NCBI RefSeq assembly: GCF_014697475.1
Contig: NZ_JACJRV010000002.1
Span: 247,515 to 311,514 of the forward strand
DNA length: 64,000 nucleotides
Source: Nostoc sp. FACHB-152
GTDB taxonomy: Bacteria; Cyanobacteriota; Cyanobacteriia; Cyanobacteriales; Nostocaceae
Reading direction: 5' to 3'
In this document: in pieces, positions 47,441 to 56,465 of the stretch
Position numbering within the stretch: the first letter of the stretch is position 1
Layout of the letters: every line of letters begins with the position of its first letter
The notes under the pieces: model-generated
What the model was told of the DNA's origin: nothing
Seen by the model: the letters and a program-made list of their open reading frames with translations, nothing else
Databases searched by the model: none
Made by a program: the position numbers and the translations under genes

Positions 47441-48625
47441 TCAAAATACGCTAACTTTATCTGTTTTTTCCCACGGTAAATCTATATCACTTCTGCCTAC
47501 ATGGCCATAAACTGCTAGATGGCGATAAAAACCGTTTTTATGAATTGTTGGCAATTGTCTTAAATTAAATTGTTTAACAATTCCTGCCAAGCGGAAATCA
47601 AAATGCTTTTCTAACAATGTAGTAATTTCTTCATCTGATATTTTACCTGTGCCAAAAGTTTCGACTTGCACACTCACAGGACGAGATAAACCAATTGAAT
47701 AACTTAGCTGTACTTCGCATTCTTGGGCAAGTTCGGCAGCGACTACATTTTTAGCTGCATAACGAGCTACATAAGCTCCAACTCTATCTATTCTAATGGG
47801 GTCTTTGCCACTCAAAGCTGAACCACTATGTTTAGAATATTCACCATAGGTATCTATGGCGTTTTTTCTGCCAGTTAAGCCAGAATGTACTGCCGGGCCA
47901 CCTTTAATAAATGCCCCATCAGGATTAATAAATATTCTGGTTTTGGCATCTGGGCGAATTTCTTCATTCTCAAAAACAGGTTTAATTACTGTTTCTCGAA
48001 TGTCATCTTGTAATTGCTGTAAATCAGGTTTACCGGCTTTGTTTTGGCTGGCAATTACGGTAATACTATGTATTCTATAGGGACGGCGATCGCGGTATTC
48101 TACTCCGACTTGAGTTTTGCCATCAGGAGTGAGATACGGCAGAATATTTTTTTGTCTGACTTGGGTTAATTTTCTCGCCAGTTTATGCGCCAACCATATC
48201 GGCAAGGGCATGAGAGTAGATGTTTGATTACAGGCAAAACCAAAGACTGTAACTTGATTGGTTACAGTAATTTTTTCTATTTCCTCATCAGATAGATTAT
48301 GTTCATCAAATAAGTGAGATTCTCCCTTAGGTAACTCTCGTAAACTAGTTAAAATGCTACAGGTTTTGCTATTAAATTGTTTTTGTTCGTAACCTACCTG
48401 TTCTATTACTTGTCTGGCTATATTTGTAAAGTCTACATTAGCATTCGGTTCAAATCGGGCTGCAATAAATAAAATGCCTGTTGAGGCTGCACATTCGGTA
48501 ATAACTCTGGCGTAAGGGTCTTGTTGTAAAAAACGGTCTACTATGGCATCGCTGATTTGATCACACAATTTATCAGGATGACCTTCGGTGACTGATTCGG
48601 ATGTGAACATGAAGTCTTTTTTCAT
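47441..48625 (-). CDS. metK: S-adenosylmethionine synthetase paralogue
   Basis: A 394-residue MetK making SAM from methionine and ATP. N-terminal FTSESVTEGHPDKLCDQISDA is canonical. The loop usually reading GGPxGDAGLTGRK is GGPAVHSGLTGRK here, and the usual GGGAFSGKD is SGSALSGKD, so it differs from the housekeeping cyanobacterial enzyme (about 420 residues, GGGAFSGKD). The divergence recalls a MetK subgroup found outside cyanobacteria, suggesting transfer or a specialised paralogue. It follows the P-type ATPase gene by 36 nt on the same strand and is probably co-transcribed. Catalytic His and Lys residues of the N-terminal motif are present, so activity is likely. Confidence 0.9.
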   Translation of the reverse strand: MKKDFMFTSESVTEGHPDKLCDQISDAIVDRFLQQDPYARVITECAASTGILFIAARFEPNANVDFTNIARQVIEQVGYEQKQFNSKTCSILTSLRELPKGESHLFDEHNLSDEEIEKITVTNQVTVFGFACNQTSTLMPLPIWLAHKLARKLTQVRQKNILPYLTPDGKTQVGVEYRDRRPYRIHSITVIASQNKAGKPDLQQLQDDIRETVIKPVFENEEIRPDAKTRIFINPDGAFIKGGPAVHSGLTGRKNAIDTYGEYSKHSGSALSGKDPIRIDRVGAYVARYAAKNVVAAELAQECEVQLSYSIGLSRPVSVQVETFGTGKISDEEITTLLEKHFDFRLAGIVKQFNLRQLPTIHKNGFYRHLAVYGHVGRSDIDLPWEKTDKVSVF

Positions 48626-48661
48626 AATTACGAACCGCAGAGACGCAGAGGGAAGAAATGC

Positions 48662-51600
48662 TTAATTTAATTGTGTTGTGTTGTCTGGAGGAAGTAAGGA
48701 TACAGTATTGGGATTTAGCTGAATATTTTTGGTAGATTCATTCAGCAGGAGAGGCCACAATGCGCTACCAATAATGACGGCAGTATCAACAAAGTTAACG
48801 GGTGAAATCTTTAACAGACTTCTCAATTGGGGAACTGCGATCGCTAAAATCTGAATAGCAAAGGAACCGACAATGGCAGCATTTAAATAGGAGTTGCGTG
48901 GCAGTTTCTCCTTACTCAATAAGCTGTGATGTTCAGAACGGCAGCTAAGTGTATGCAGCAGTTGGGCTGAGGTTAGGGTAAAAAACGCAACGGTACTCGC
49001 TTGGGGGCCAAAACCATATCTGCGGATGGCGTAGGCGTAAGCTGTTAGGGTACTTACAGATAGGGTGGCAGACTCAAACACAATCCTACCAAAGTCTGAT
49101 TTTTTAATGATGGGTTCGTCGGGGTTGCGCGGTGGTTGACTCAAAACTTCTGGTTCTGGGGCTTCCATCGCTAATGACAAACCAGGAAAGATGTCGGTAA
49201 CTAAATTCAGCCAGAGTAGTTGAATGGCATTTAAGGGTTCGCCAATACCAACGGCGGTAGCAACCGTCATCACCATGATTTCGCTGAGGTTGGTGGCGAG
49301 GAGGAAATGTACAGATTTTCGGATGTTGTTATATATTGTCCTACCTCGACTGACTGCAACAATCATCGTTTCGAGTCGGTCGTCTTCTAGGACGATATCT
49401 GCAACTTCTCTAGCGACATCAGTACCACCTTTACCCATCGCTACACCAACTTGTGCGGCTTTTAAGGCGGGTGCGTCGTTAATACCATCACCTGTCATCG
49501 CCACGACTTTCCCGGCTGCTTGTAAGGCTTGGACTATTTGTAGTTTATTGCTGGGGCTGATACGGGCAAATACATCTACTTTGTCGCTGAGGGCGGTTAA
49601 GGCTTCCGGGGTCAGGTTATTGATATTAGTGGAATCGAGGATTTCTAATTGTGGTTCTCGACTTAATTCTAATTCTTTAGCGATCGCATAGGCTGTTGGG
49701 CTTTGATCTCCGGTAATCATGACGGTGGCGATCCCCGCTTGATGAAAGTCTGCAATTAGTTGTTTCGCACCTTTGCGGATGGGGTCTGCCATACCGACTA
49801 AACCTAACCAAATCAGGTCTGATTCATGATGATTGTTTTCCCCCTCAATATGGTTGTATGCTACTCCTAATACTCGTAAGGCTTTACCTGCCATGCGATC
49901 ATTTTCAATAGCGATCGCTCGTTTATCTTCCTGGGTTAATTCTACTATTTGCCCATCTTTTATCCATGTTTGGCAAAGTTCTGCAACTTCGGTAGGGCTT
50001 CCTTTGACTGCAACCAAATTTTGTCCATCATGAGTTTCATGAATTGTACTCATGAGGTTACGATTTTCTGATCGCAAATTGGTTTGCACTAGGGGATACT
50101 TCTCTCTGAGGTCGATAATATCTACCCCAGAACTAATAGCCATGTAAATCAGTGCGTTTTCGGTTGCTGAACCGATGACTTCATATTTACCATTTCCCTC
50201 ACGACTCACTTGGCTTTCGTTGCAGAGAACTGAGACATGAATTAGCTTTAACAGTTCATCGTTGTTGTAGGGATTAATTTTTGCTTCGCCTTTGATAAAT
50301 TCCCCGTCAGCAACTTTGATGTGGTGCGTGTTGTTTTGAATTTCGACAACTGACATTTTGTTTTCTGTCAGCGTCCCGGTTTTGTCCATGCATATCGTCT
50401 GGACGGAACCTAAGGCTTCAACTGCACTCAAACTACGCACTAGGACGCGGTTGCGGCGCATATCGCGGATACCGAGGGCGAGGGTAGTTGTCGCCACGGT
50501 GGGCAAACCTTCAGGAACCGCCGCCACAGCTAGAGATATGGATGATTTCAGCATTTGGACTAAACCATATCCCCGCCACACACCCAAACCAAAAACTAAA
50601 CCACAAATACCCATGCTGATTAATACTAGCTGGCTACCCACTTGGTCTAGTTGTTTGGCTAAGGGCGTTTCCACTGCATTAGCTTCACCCACCAGTTGTT
50701 GGATATGACCCATTTCGGTGTTTTTGCCTGTGGCGACTACTACCGCCAGCCCTTGACCACCTGTAACAAAAGTTCCTTTATAGGCCATGTTCAAGCGATC
50801 GCCTAATGGTATATCCTCACCCATAAGGTAATCATTAATTTTACTCACAGGGAGACTCTCACCAGTCAGGGCAGATTCATCAATACTCAGGTTATCTGCC
50901 TCAATTAGTCGTGCATCTGCTGCTACATAACTGCCGGGTTTGAGAGTTAAGATATCTCCTACAACTACATTTTCTGTAGGAATTTCTCTGGGGTTGCCGT
51001 CTCTTATTACCCAGGTTGATGCTGGTTCTCGATTTTTTAGGGAGTGAATAATTTTTTCTGATTGGCTTTCTGTGGTGTAACCAATTGCCGCATTGAGAAC
51101 TACAACGCCTAAAATTACTGCTGCGTCTATTACTCCACCCGTGAACAGAGAAACGACCGCCGCAACTCCTAATAATGCCACTGGTAGAGATTTAAATTGC
51201 TCAATAATTATGCTTAAATTTGAGCGCGTTTGGGTTTGGGAGAGGACATTCAGCCCATATTTATCTAGATTTGCTGCCGCTAACTCACTAGACAACCCTA
51301 AGGTTTGAGAGGTATCTAATTTGTGGATAACTTTATCTGCTGACAGTAAATACCAGTTTTCTTGTGTTTGTTGCTGAGAATTTGTCACGGCTAACTTATT
51401 TGATTTTGATTTCTTTTCGCTTTTCTTTGCTGTAACCAAATTGCTCTTTTTCTTAAAGGTTAATAAAATATTTTCGATGATTGCTGCTATATCCTTATAG
51501 CTTTTTTCTTTGGGGAAGTGAACCAAAATTTTGCTAGTTAACGGATTCGCAGAAACAAAATTTATTTCTGGATAATTTAAGAGCGATCGCTCTAAATATG

Positions 51601-51727
51601 TTTGGACTTCTGGTGAGTTATAAAGTTCTGTTACCTTATATCTAGCTCTACCTTTAACTTGAATATGTACTGCTTGAATCACTGCAATTTTTGCCCCCGT
51701 ACTTCTCTCGCAAAACTGCAACCACAA
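48662..51727 (-). CDS. P-type (P2A-like) cation-transporting ATPase with N-terminal HMA-like domain
   Basis: About 1021 residues. Residues about 17-95 form an HMA-like ferredoxin fold (IQAVHIQVKGRARYKVTELY) lacking the CxxC metal site. The usual P2 core follows: cation ATPase N domain (DTSQTLGLSSELAAANLDKY), actuator motif LTGESLPVS, phosphorylation site D448KTGTLTENKMS, P-domain MTGDGINDAPALK, and ten predicted membrane helices with the P2A cation-site segment in AVPEGLPTVATT and LWLNLVTDIFPG. Ca2+ or Mn2+ export is the family default; the ion is not determined. The start may be TTG 51727 or GTG 51682, which would remove 15 residues. The upstream partner of metK. Confidence 0.92.
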   Translation of the reverse strand: MWLQFCERSTGAKIAVIQAVHIQVKGRARYKVTELYNSPEVQTYLERSLLNYPEINFVSANPLTSKILVHFPKEKSYKDIAAIIENILLTFKKKSNLVTAKKSEKKSKSNKLAVTNSQQQTQENWYLLSADKVIHKLDTSQTLGLSSELAAANLDKYGLNVLSQTQTRSNLSIIIEQFKSLPVALLGVAAVVSLFTGGVIDAAVILGVVVLNAAIGYTTESQSEKIIHSLKNREPASTWVIRDGNPREIPTENVVVGDILTLKPGSYVAADARLIEADNLSIDESALTGESLPVSKINDYLMGEDIPLGDRLNMAYKGTFVTGGQGLAVVVATGKNTEMGHIQQLVGEANAVETPLAKQLDQVGSQLVLISMGICGLVFGLGVWRGYGLVQMLKSSISLAVAAVPEGLPTVATTTLALGIRDMRRNRVLVRSLSAVEALGSVQTICMDKTGTLTENKMSVVEIQNNTHHIKVADGEFIKGEAKINPYNNDELLKLIHVSVLCNESQVSREGNGKYEVIGSATENALIYMAISSGVDIIDLREKYPLVQTNLRSENRNLMSTIHETHDGQNLVAVKGSPTEVAELCQTWIKDGQIVELTQEDKRAIAIENDRMAGKALRVLGVAYNHIEGENNHHESDLIWLGLVGMADPIRKGAKQLIADFHQAGIATVMITGDQSPTAYAIAKELELSREPQLEILDSTNINNLTPEALTALSDKVDVFARISPSNKLQIVQALQAAGKVVAMTGDGINDAPALKAAQVGVAMGKGGTDVAREVADIVLEDDRLETMIVAVSRGRTIYNNIRKSVHFLLATNLSEIMVMTVATAVGIGEPLNAIQLLWLNLVTDIFPGLSLAMEAPEPEVLSQPPRNPDEPIIKKSDFGRIVFESATLSVSTLTAYAYAIRRYGFGPQASTVAFFTLTSAQLLHTLSCRSEHHSLLSKEKLPRNSYLNAAIVGSFAIQILAIAVPQLRSLLKISPVNFVDTAVIIGSALWPLLLNESTKNIQLNPNTVSLLPPDNTTQLN

Positions 51728-52274
51728 AAATTCATCTTCATTTGAAAATTATAGTAGATGTTGTTGAGATTGTTGTTGTTAGCAATGTTAAGTCTTTCAA
51801 AGTCTATAACCAGATTTATCTGATTGGCTGGCTAATTTTTATCTATGTTTATCTTTAACATTAAGTTTCATGAATCTGTCGAAGTTAAACCCAGCAAATA
51901 TAAGAATCCGATTTGATTACTGAACATACCTATGTAGTCAGCCAACAGGCAACCGAAAAGAAGGCAAGTAACAATGTACTGATTTTTTTAAAGTCAAATA
52001 CTAGTCTTATATGTACCAAGGTAGATCATCAGAAGCTTAATGAAATGATTGCCTATTTCCATCAGCCAAAAGTTACAGAGATTATGCAATTTTCTTTCCT
52101 TACCAAGGATTAAATCTTCAAATACTGTAATTTTCAGAGAAGCTGGGAATTTCAGCCTCTAGACTCACGTAATTAGTAAATATGAATGTTAAGAATAAAA
52201 AATAGGTTAGACCAATTGTAAATATTGGTTGTAATCAAATTGATCTAAAAAAAATAATAGAGAAAAGTAAGACA
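51728..52274. other. Spacer upstream of the P-type ATPase
   Basis: Divergent promoters of the ATPase and the FMN-binding gene must lie here. It carries an inverted copy of the 39-bp repeat (51898-51936). A 66-codon frame at 51913-52113 starts within that repeat and has no family features, so it is not called. Confidence 0.5.
51898..51936 (-). repeat. 39-bp dispersed repeat, copy 3 (inverted, diverged)
   Basis: On the minus strand it begins TACATAGGTATGTTCAG and ends ATCGGATTCTTATAT. Similarity to the copy at 63763 also continues on its 5' side (GTTGCCTGTTGG/GTTGCCTATTG). Confidence 0.82.
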
Positions 52275-52721
52275 ATGACAACTTCCACTGATAACCGTCA
52301 AATTCAACAACTGCGATCGCTCATTGAAGGTATTGACTATGGTATGTTAACCACAGTTAATGATGATGGCAGCTTACACAGTTGCCCTATGTACTACAAC
52401 AATGAAGTAGATGCAGATGCTACACTCTGGTTTTTCACTTCTACCAATTCCCACAGAGTGAGTGAAATTGAACATAATCAGCAAGTGAACGTGAATTTTA
52501 CATCATCCCAACAGCAGCGTTATGTTTCCATTTCTGGCACAGCGCAGCTGATACAAGATCGGAATAAAATGGAAGAATTATGGAAACCAGAATTACAAAC
52601 TTGGTTTTCTCAAGGTTTAGATGAACCAAATCTGGCTTTACTCAAAGTGAGTATTAAACGGGTAGATTATTGGGATAGCCGTTCTAGTTATCATCCGCAA
52701 ACTATCGAGTTCTCCTCATAA
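52275..52721 (+). CDS. FMN-binding general-stress-type protein (split barrel)
   Basis: A 148-residue pyridoxamine-phosphate-oxidase-like protein of the GSP26 type: LIEGIDYGMLTTVNDDGSLH, CPMYYNNEVDADATLWFFTS, VNVNFTSSQQQRYVSISGTA. Such proteins bind FMN or related flavins and are induced by stress in other bacteria. It may pair functionally with the next gene, chaB (75-nt gap, same strand), but nothing in the sequence proves a common transcript. Confidence 0.88.
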   Translation: MTTSTDNRQIQQLRSLIEGIDYGMLTTVNDDGSLHSCPMYYNNEVDADATLWFFTSTNSHRVSEIEHNQQVNVNFTSSQQQRYVSISGTAQLIQDRNKMEELWKPELQTWFSQGLDEPNLALLKVSIKRVDYWDSRSSYHPQTIEFSS

Positions 52722-52796
52722 TCTCGTCTTGTAATTAGCAGAAAGTAATTCCAATCTAAAATCTCAAATCCAAAATTTTATCAGGGGGTAGATTTT

Positions 52797-53003
52797 ATGC
52801 CCTATCCAAAGATTGATGATTTGCCAGATTCTGTAAAACAACACTTGCCTAAACACGCCCAAGAAATTTTTCGGGCTGCATTTAACAATGCCCTAGAAGA
52901 ATATGAAAACGAAGAAAGTGCTTTTCGTGTAGCTTGGAGTGCAGTTAAGCGCGATTATGAGAAAGGCGAAGATGGGCAGTGGCACAAAAAGCCAGATAAC
53001 TAA
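52797..53003 (+). CDS. chaB: ChaB family protein
   Basis: A 68-residue ChaB-fold protein: MPYPKIDDLPDSVKQHLPKH, AQEIFRAAFNNALEEYEN and AFRVAWSAVKRDYEKGEDG, with the usual C-terminal WHKK. The family name comes from a putative regulator of the ChaA cation exchanger in E. coli; no chaA is nearby and the true role is unclear. A ribosome binding site GGGGG lies 10-14 nt upstream of the ATG. Confidence 0.9.
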   Translation: MPYPKIDDLPDSVKQHLPKHAQEIFRAAFNNALEEYENEESAFRVAWSAVKRDYEKGEDGQWHKKPDN

Positions 53004-53215
53004 CTTTGTGTTAAATTCTACTGCTAGTAGGATGAAAACCAAAAAGTTATTTCTTTAGTTAGACGCTATGAAAAATAATAAACGGTATTTTTCTTACTGG
53101 CAGTAGTAGTAAACATCCGCCCTGGGGATTTCACAAAACAAAGGTAAGTGTCTTAGTCATTCAGACCTGATCACTAAAATTTTGTGAATATTCCCAGGTT
53201 ATTTCTTCTTCACCC

Positions 53216-53437
53216 CTACTCCTTTGGAGAATTCATTTCAGTCTCGCCTTGGGGATGAGCATTTTCGATATGCTTAATTAAGCTTTCAGCCATCTCTACA
53301 GATGCAATAATCAATTGCTGTTCTATCTGCCCATAACCACCCTCATCGCTGACTTGGGGGTAAAGATGGGGGTTAGATAGCATCGCTGCTAGTAATTGCG
53401 TTGCAGTTTCTTTTAGTTCATAGATTTGTAAACTCAC
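53216..53437 (-). CDS. Hypothetical protein, 73 residues (GTG start)
   Basis: A small acidic helical protein, starting MSLQIYELKETATQLLAAML then HLYPQVSDEGGYGQIEQQLI and AESLIKHIENAHPQ. The GTG start at 53437 follows GGAGG by 10 nt. No family was recognised. It is convergent with chaB. Confidence 0.6.
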   Translation of the reverse strand: MSLQIYELKETATQLLAAMLSNPHLYPQVSDEGGYGQIEQQLIIASVEMAESLIKHIENAHPQGETEMNSPKE

Positions 53438-53801
53438 ACGCTGCCTACCTCCGGTTTATGGCTTGTCTAGTAATAATTTACAGATTGCTTCATTTAAGAC
53501 TTTGGTAATTTCAATCCTAAAAACCTAAAAATTACCTGTCCTCTGACTAATGGGGCGACATCACCAATTTACATATCTATCGCAAAGATGATGCGCTTTT
53601 TTTAGTCTCTGACTAAAAATCTGCGACTAGGCAAACGCACCCAATACCTTTTGGTTAAGGGGGAAAGGGGAAGAGGAAAAAGTAGAAGAAAACCTTTAAC
53701 CCTTACCCTTTAACCTTTTCCCAAAACCAGATTACAAGTTAAAAATGCTTAACCGAACAGTATTGCAAACGCACCTACCTAGATAAGCTGATAATAGATA
53801 T
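53438..53801. other. Spacer upstream of msrB
   Basis: No gene. GCAAACGCACC occurs twice (about 53632 and 53766) as a direct repeat around a purine/pyrimidine-rich tract that folds on itself (GGTTAAGGGGGAAAGG with CCTTTAACC). The msrB promoter is presumably here. Confidence 0.5.
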
Positions 53802-54296
53802 ATGAATAAACGCTATTTTTTAGAGGCTAGTGCTGTATTAGTCGGTACAGCCTTGTTCTCATACTTAATTGATCAGAGGTCAAGAATTGTGGCAAGTTCT
53901 AACACTGAATTTGAAATTACTAAGTCTGAAGAAGAATGGCGTAAAACTTTAACGCCAGAACAGTTTCATGTTTTGCGTAAGCATGGAACCGAGCGTGCTT
54001 TCACCAGTCCACTCGATAAGCAATATACTCAGGGAACTTATGTGTGTGCTGGTTGTGAATTACCGCTATTTACATCAGACACCAAGTTTAATAGTGGTAC
54101 TGGCTGGCCTAGCTTTTTTGCACCAATTGAAGGTGCGATCGCAACTACTACAGATCGGTCGTTTTTTATGACTCGTGTGGAAGTGCATTGCAGCCGTTGT
54201 GGTGGACATTTAGGCCATGTATTTAATGATGGCCCTGCACCCACTGGTCAACGATACTGTATGAACGGTGTGGCGTTGAAGTTTAATCCTGCTTAA
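53802..54296 (+). CDS. msrB: Peptide-methionine (R)-S-oxide reductase
   Basis: A 164-residue MsrB reducing methionine-R-sulfoxide in proteins. The N-terminal 24 residues (YFLEASAVLVGTALFSYLI) form a signal or membrane anchor, so the enzyme probably works at the membrane or periplasm/lumen side. The zinc site is C82/C85 (CAGC) and C130/C133 (HCSRCGGHLGHVF), and the catalytic Cys153 is in RYCMNGVAL. Length fits MsrB plus a leader. It is monocistronic and followed by a strong hairpin shared with the convergent MBL-like gene. Confidence 0.93.
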   Translation: MNKRYFLEASAVLVGTALFSYLIDQRSRIVASSNTEFEITKSEEEWRKTLTPEQFHVLRKHGTERAFTSPLDKQYTQGTYVCAGCELPLFTSDTKFNSGTGWPSFFAPIEGAIATTTDRSFFMTRVEVHCSRCGGHLGHVFNDGPAPTGQRYCMNGVALKFNPA

Positions 54297-54311
54297 CAAA
54301 TCGGGCAGTTT

Positions 54312-54344
54312 AGATCCCCGACTTCTTCAAGAAGTCGGGGATCT
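54312..54344. terminator. Bidirectional hairpin between msrB and the MBL-like gene
   Basis: AGATCCCCGACTTCTT and its exact reverse complement (16-bp arms, 1-nt spacer). The same palindrome recurs at 55079 and 63590. Its place between convergent genes suggests it ends both transcripts. Confidence 0.8.
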
Positions 54345-54350
54345 TGTTAT

Positions 54351-54950
54351 TTACAATGTTGCTGCTAATTCTTTTAAACGCAAGTGTCCATCCCAAAATA
54401 CTGACCAGCCATCCCCTACCAACACAGTTTCCACATTACTCAACTGCGCTAGTCTGCGTACAGAAGCAAATGCTGCCTCTGGATTTAAGAGCTTTTCTTG
54501 TGCCAGAATATTCAAAGTCCCGGCCCGGTGCGCCCGAATTAAATCTCCAGTAATTAAGGTGGTTTCTTCTATTAGTAACGCTAGTTCTCCGGGAGTTTTA
54601 GAACCTTGGAGTTCTATTGTCTTTAATCCTGGTACTAACTCATCACCATCCGACAACCAGCGATCGCAACCTATCGGAAAAGTTTCTTTCTCTGCTACTG
54701 GCCCTGCTATTTTGGCATAGGTTTGACTCGCAATTTCCTTCGCTGATCGAATATGTTCAGAATTCGTCAGCACAATCCAAGCTACCCCCCCCAAAGATTC
54801 CAGGTGATTCCAATCATGGTTTGATAAGGCTACTGGGTCAATTAAGATATTGCCATCTGGACGAATCCAGGCAATCCCATTGAAATCTATGTTTCTTGCA
54901 GGATTGAAACAAGACCAAGTATAGAGATCGGGACGGTGCAGGCATTTCAT
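54351..54950 (-). CDS. Metallo-beta-lactamase-fold protein with degenerate metal motif
   Basis: A 199-residue protein resembling small MBL-fold hydrolases: INPxR-like NPARNIDFNGIAWIRPDGN, DPVALSNHDW, VLTNSEHIRSAKEIA, GLKTIELQGSKTPGELALLI, LITGDLIRAHRAGTLNIL and VLVGDGWSVFWDG. The core HxHxDH signature is replaced by TNSEHIRSA, so one metal site at most is likely. A catalytic role is doubtful; a binding or scaffold role is possible. It converges with msrB. Confidence 0.78.
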   Translation of the reverse strand: MKCLHRPDLYTWSCFNPARNIDFNGIAWIRPDGNILIDPVALSNHDWNHLESLGGVAWIVLTNSEHIRSAKEIASQTYAKIAGPVAEKETFPIGCDRWLSDGDELVPGLKTIELQGSKTPGELALLIEETTLITGDLIRAHRAGTLNILAQEKLLNPEAAFASVRRLAQLSNVETVLVGDGWSVFWDGHLRLKELAATL

Positions 54951-55545
54951 GATGATTCTGGTTCTGTACCTTCAAGGAATCGTGGTTTAAGAGAGATGCA
55001 TCAATAATGTATCAGTAATTTAGCCTGTCGTCCAAAGCTTGCACGAGATTTGCCTCTTTCTTGGCACAGTTTAGAATCAGATCCTTGACTTCTTAAAGAA
55101 GTCAGGGATCTAAACTTCTCCAAAATTAAATTAATTGATTATTAAACTACTTTCGTAAGTTTCTATCTTTAGGTAAATGATTTTTTATTAAAAACTGCTT
55201 TATACAACTTTAATAATATTATTTTATTCCTCTATTTGTTAAAGAATTATTACATTGTCTGCTGACATATATAGCTCTAAATTGAAATTTCTAGATGTGA
55301 ATTTGAGTATTTTCATCAAACTCTACTGTTTAACTAGGGTTTGAAAAGCTTTAACAGCAATATTTTTCAGAGAAACCTCATGACTTTATGGGTAATTATG
55401 AAATAAATTCCGGTAATTTTATCGAGATTCATTGATTTAAAAACTATCTAAATAGCCATATTGACCGCTAAAAAATCTCATATTAATGTTGTAATTAGTC
55501 CAGCCAAGGACAAGTAAAAAGCATCAAAAAATAGGAGATATTCTT
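54951..55545. other. Spacer upstream of the copper-storage-like gene
   Basis: AT-rich and gene-free. The palindrome copy at 55079-55111 is its only clear feature. The promoter of the Met/Cys-rich gene should be near the right end; AGGAG at about 55531 is its ribosome binding site. Confidence 0.55.
55079..55111. repeat. Palindrome AGATCCTTGACTTCTT, second copy
   Basis: Inverted repeat AGATCCTTGACTTCTT/AAGAAGTCAGGGATCT with near-complete pairing (one G-T-type position), 33 bp. Related to the hairpins at 54312 and 63590. It does not follow a gene end here. Confidence 0.8.
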
Positions 55546-55908
55546 ATGATGATGATGATGGCTGAATCCATGACAATGGAAATGCAAACCTGCATGAACG
55601 CTTGCATGGAATGTCACAAAATGTGTATGGAAACTATGGCTTACTGCATGAGCAAAGGTAGTAACCATATGGATATGAGCATGATGGGCATGATGCGCGA
55701 CTGCTCGGAAATGTGCATGATGTGTATGAATATGATGATGGGCGGTTCTGAATTTATGGGACGCACTTGTATGCTGTGTGCAGAAATGTGCGATCGCTGT
55801 GCCATGAATTGCGAACAAATGAGCGAAGATTCCAAGATGATGGAATGTGCTGCTGCTTGCCGTAAATGTGCAGAAGCCTGCCGCTCTATGCAAATGATGC
55901 CTGCTTAA
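55546..55908 (+). CDS. Met/Cys-rich four-helix-bundle copper-binding protein (Csp-like)
   Basis: A 120-residue protein of the DUF326/Csp type. It has 17 Cys, many in helical CxxxC spacing (CMNACMECHKMC, CMMCMNMMM, CAEMCDRCAMNC, CAAACRKCAEAC), and about 37 Met, both far above average. Csp proteins store Cu(I) through rows of Cys inside a four-helix bundle. No signal peptide is present, so a cytosolic (Csp3-like) role is likely. The MMMMM start is ATG repeated five times, and AGGAG lies 9 nt before the first. The excess Met suggests additional Cu(I) thioether sites. Tyrosinase at 28 kb is another copper protein, but not a neighbour. Confidence 0.9.
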   Translation: MMMMMAESMTMEMQTCMNACMECHKMCMETMAYCMSKGSNHMDMSMMGMMRDCSEMCMMCMNMMMGGSEFMGRTCMLCAEMCDRCAMNCEQMSEDSKMMECAAACRKCAEACRSMQMMPA

Positions 55909-56087
55909 TTTAATTAACTACTTCGCAGAAGTTTCTCTGCAACCTATGATTCAAGCGCCTAGACTTTAACAGTCTGGGCGCTTGAAGTTTTGTAAATAGT
56001 TGAGTAGGGAGTAGGGAATGGGGAGTGGTGAGTAGGGAGAAGAATAAATAATAAGCTATTACCGCTTGAGAGACTATTTTTGAAGAA

Positions 56088-56268
56088 GAATTCAGGAGTC
56101 AGAATCAATTAGTGGGGGATTCAGACCCGCCACTAATTGTTCGGCGATAGCCGTTACCGTAGGGTAGACCACCAAATTTTCAATTTAGCGGGGGTGCAAA
56201 AACGCCGCTTATTCATCCGCCAGTCGTTCAGAATTCCTTCCCAATTCTGACTCCTGACTCCTGAATTC
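56088..56268. repeat. Inverted-repeat element with GACTCCT ends
   Basis: GAATTCAGGAGTCAGAAT (56088-56105) and ATTCTGACTCCTGACTCC-type right end (56244-56268), which carries one extra heptamer. The interior has a CCGCCACTAATT module and no ORF. Confidence 0.7.
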
Positions 56269-56291
56269 TATTTAGATAAAGTAAATCTTAA

Positions 56292-56406
56292 GTAGGGTGT
56301 GTTAAGGCGATAGCCTAACGCACCTTGTTATTTAGCGGTGGGTTAGGTGATTAAGTTATCTTTTTCGTGAGACATCATATCGAAATTAGCACCTAACACA
56401 CCCTAC
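56292..56406. repeat. 115-bp element with 13-bp perfect inverted ends
   Basis: GTAGGGTGTGTTA (56292-56304) and TAACACACCCTAC (56394-56406), with internal TAACGCACC. A widespread cyanobacterial spacer palindrome family. No target-site duplication was seen. Confidence 0.72.
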
Positions 56407-56465
56407 AGCAATTTTATTTTTACTAGCCCCTAACCTCTAGTCCCTAGCCTCTATTTCCAAGCCTG

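Larger units (their letters stand above)
55909..56465. other. Spacer with two inverted-repeat elements
   Basis: No gene. An AGTAGGGAGTAGGGA-type STRR tract lies at about 56002-56040; two IR elements are listed separately. A CTAGCCCCTAACCTCT-type tract precedes the next ATG. Confidence 0.55.

Noticed and set aside
51913-52113. 66-codon plus-strand frame before the FMN-binding gene
   Set aside because: It starts with TTG inside the inverted 39-bp repeat and shows no domain or ribosome binding site.
55495-55893. His-rich 132-codon frame opposite the copper-binding gene
   Set aside because: It is the antisense image of ATG/TGC-rich codons (CAT, GCA) of the Met/Cys-rich gene.
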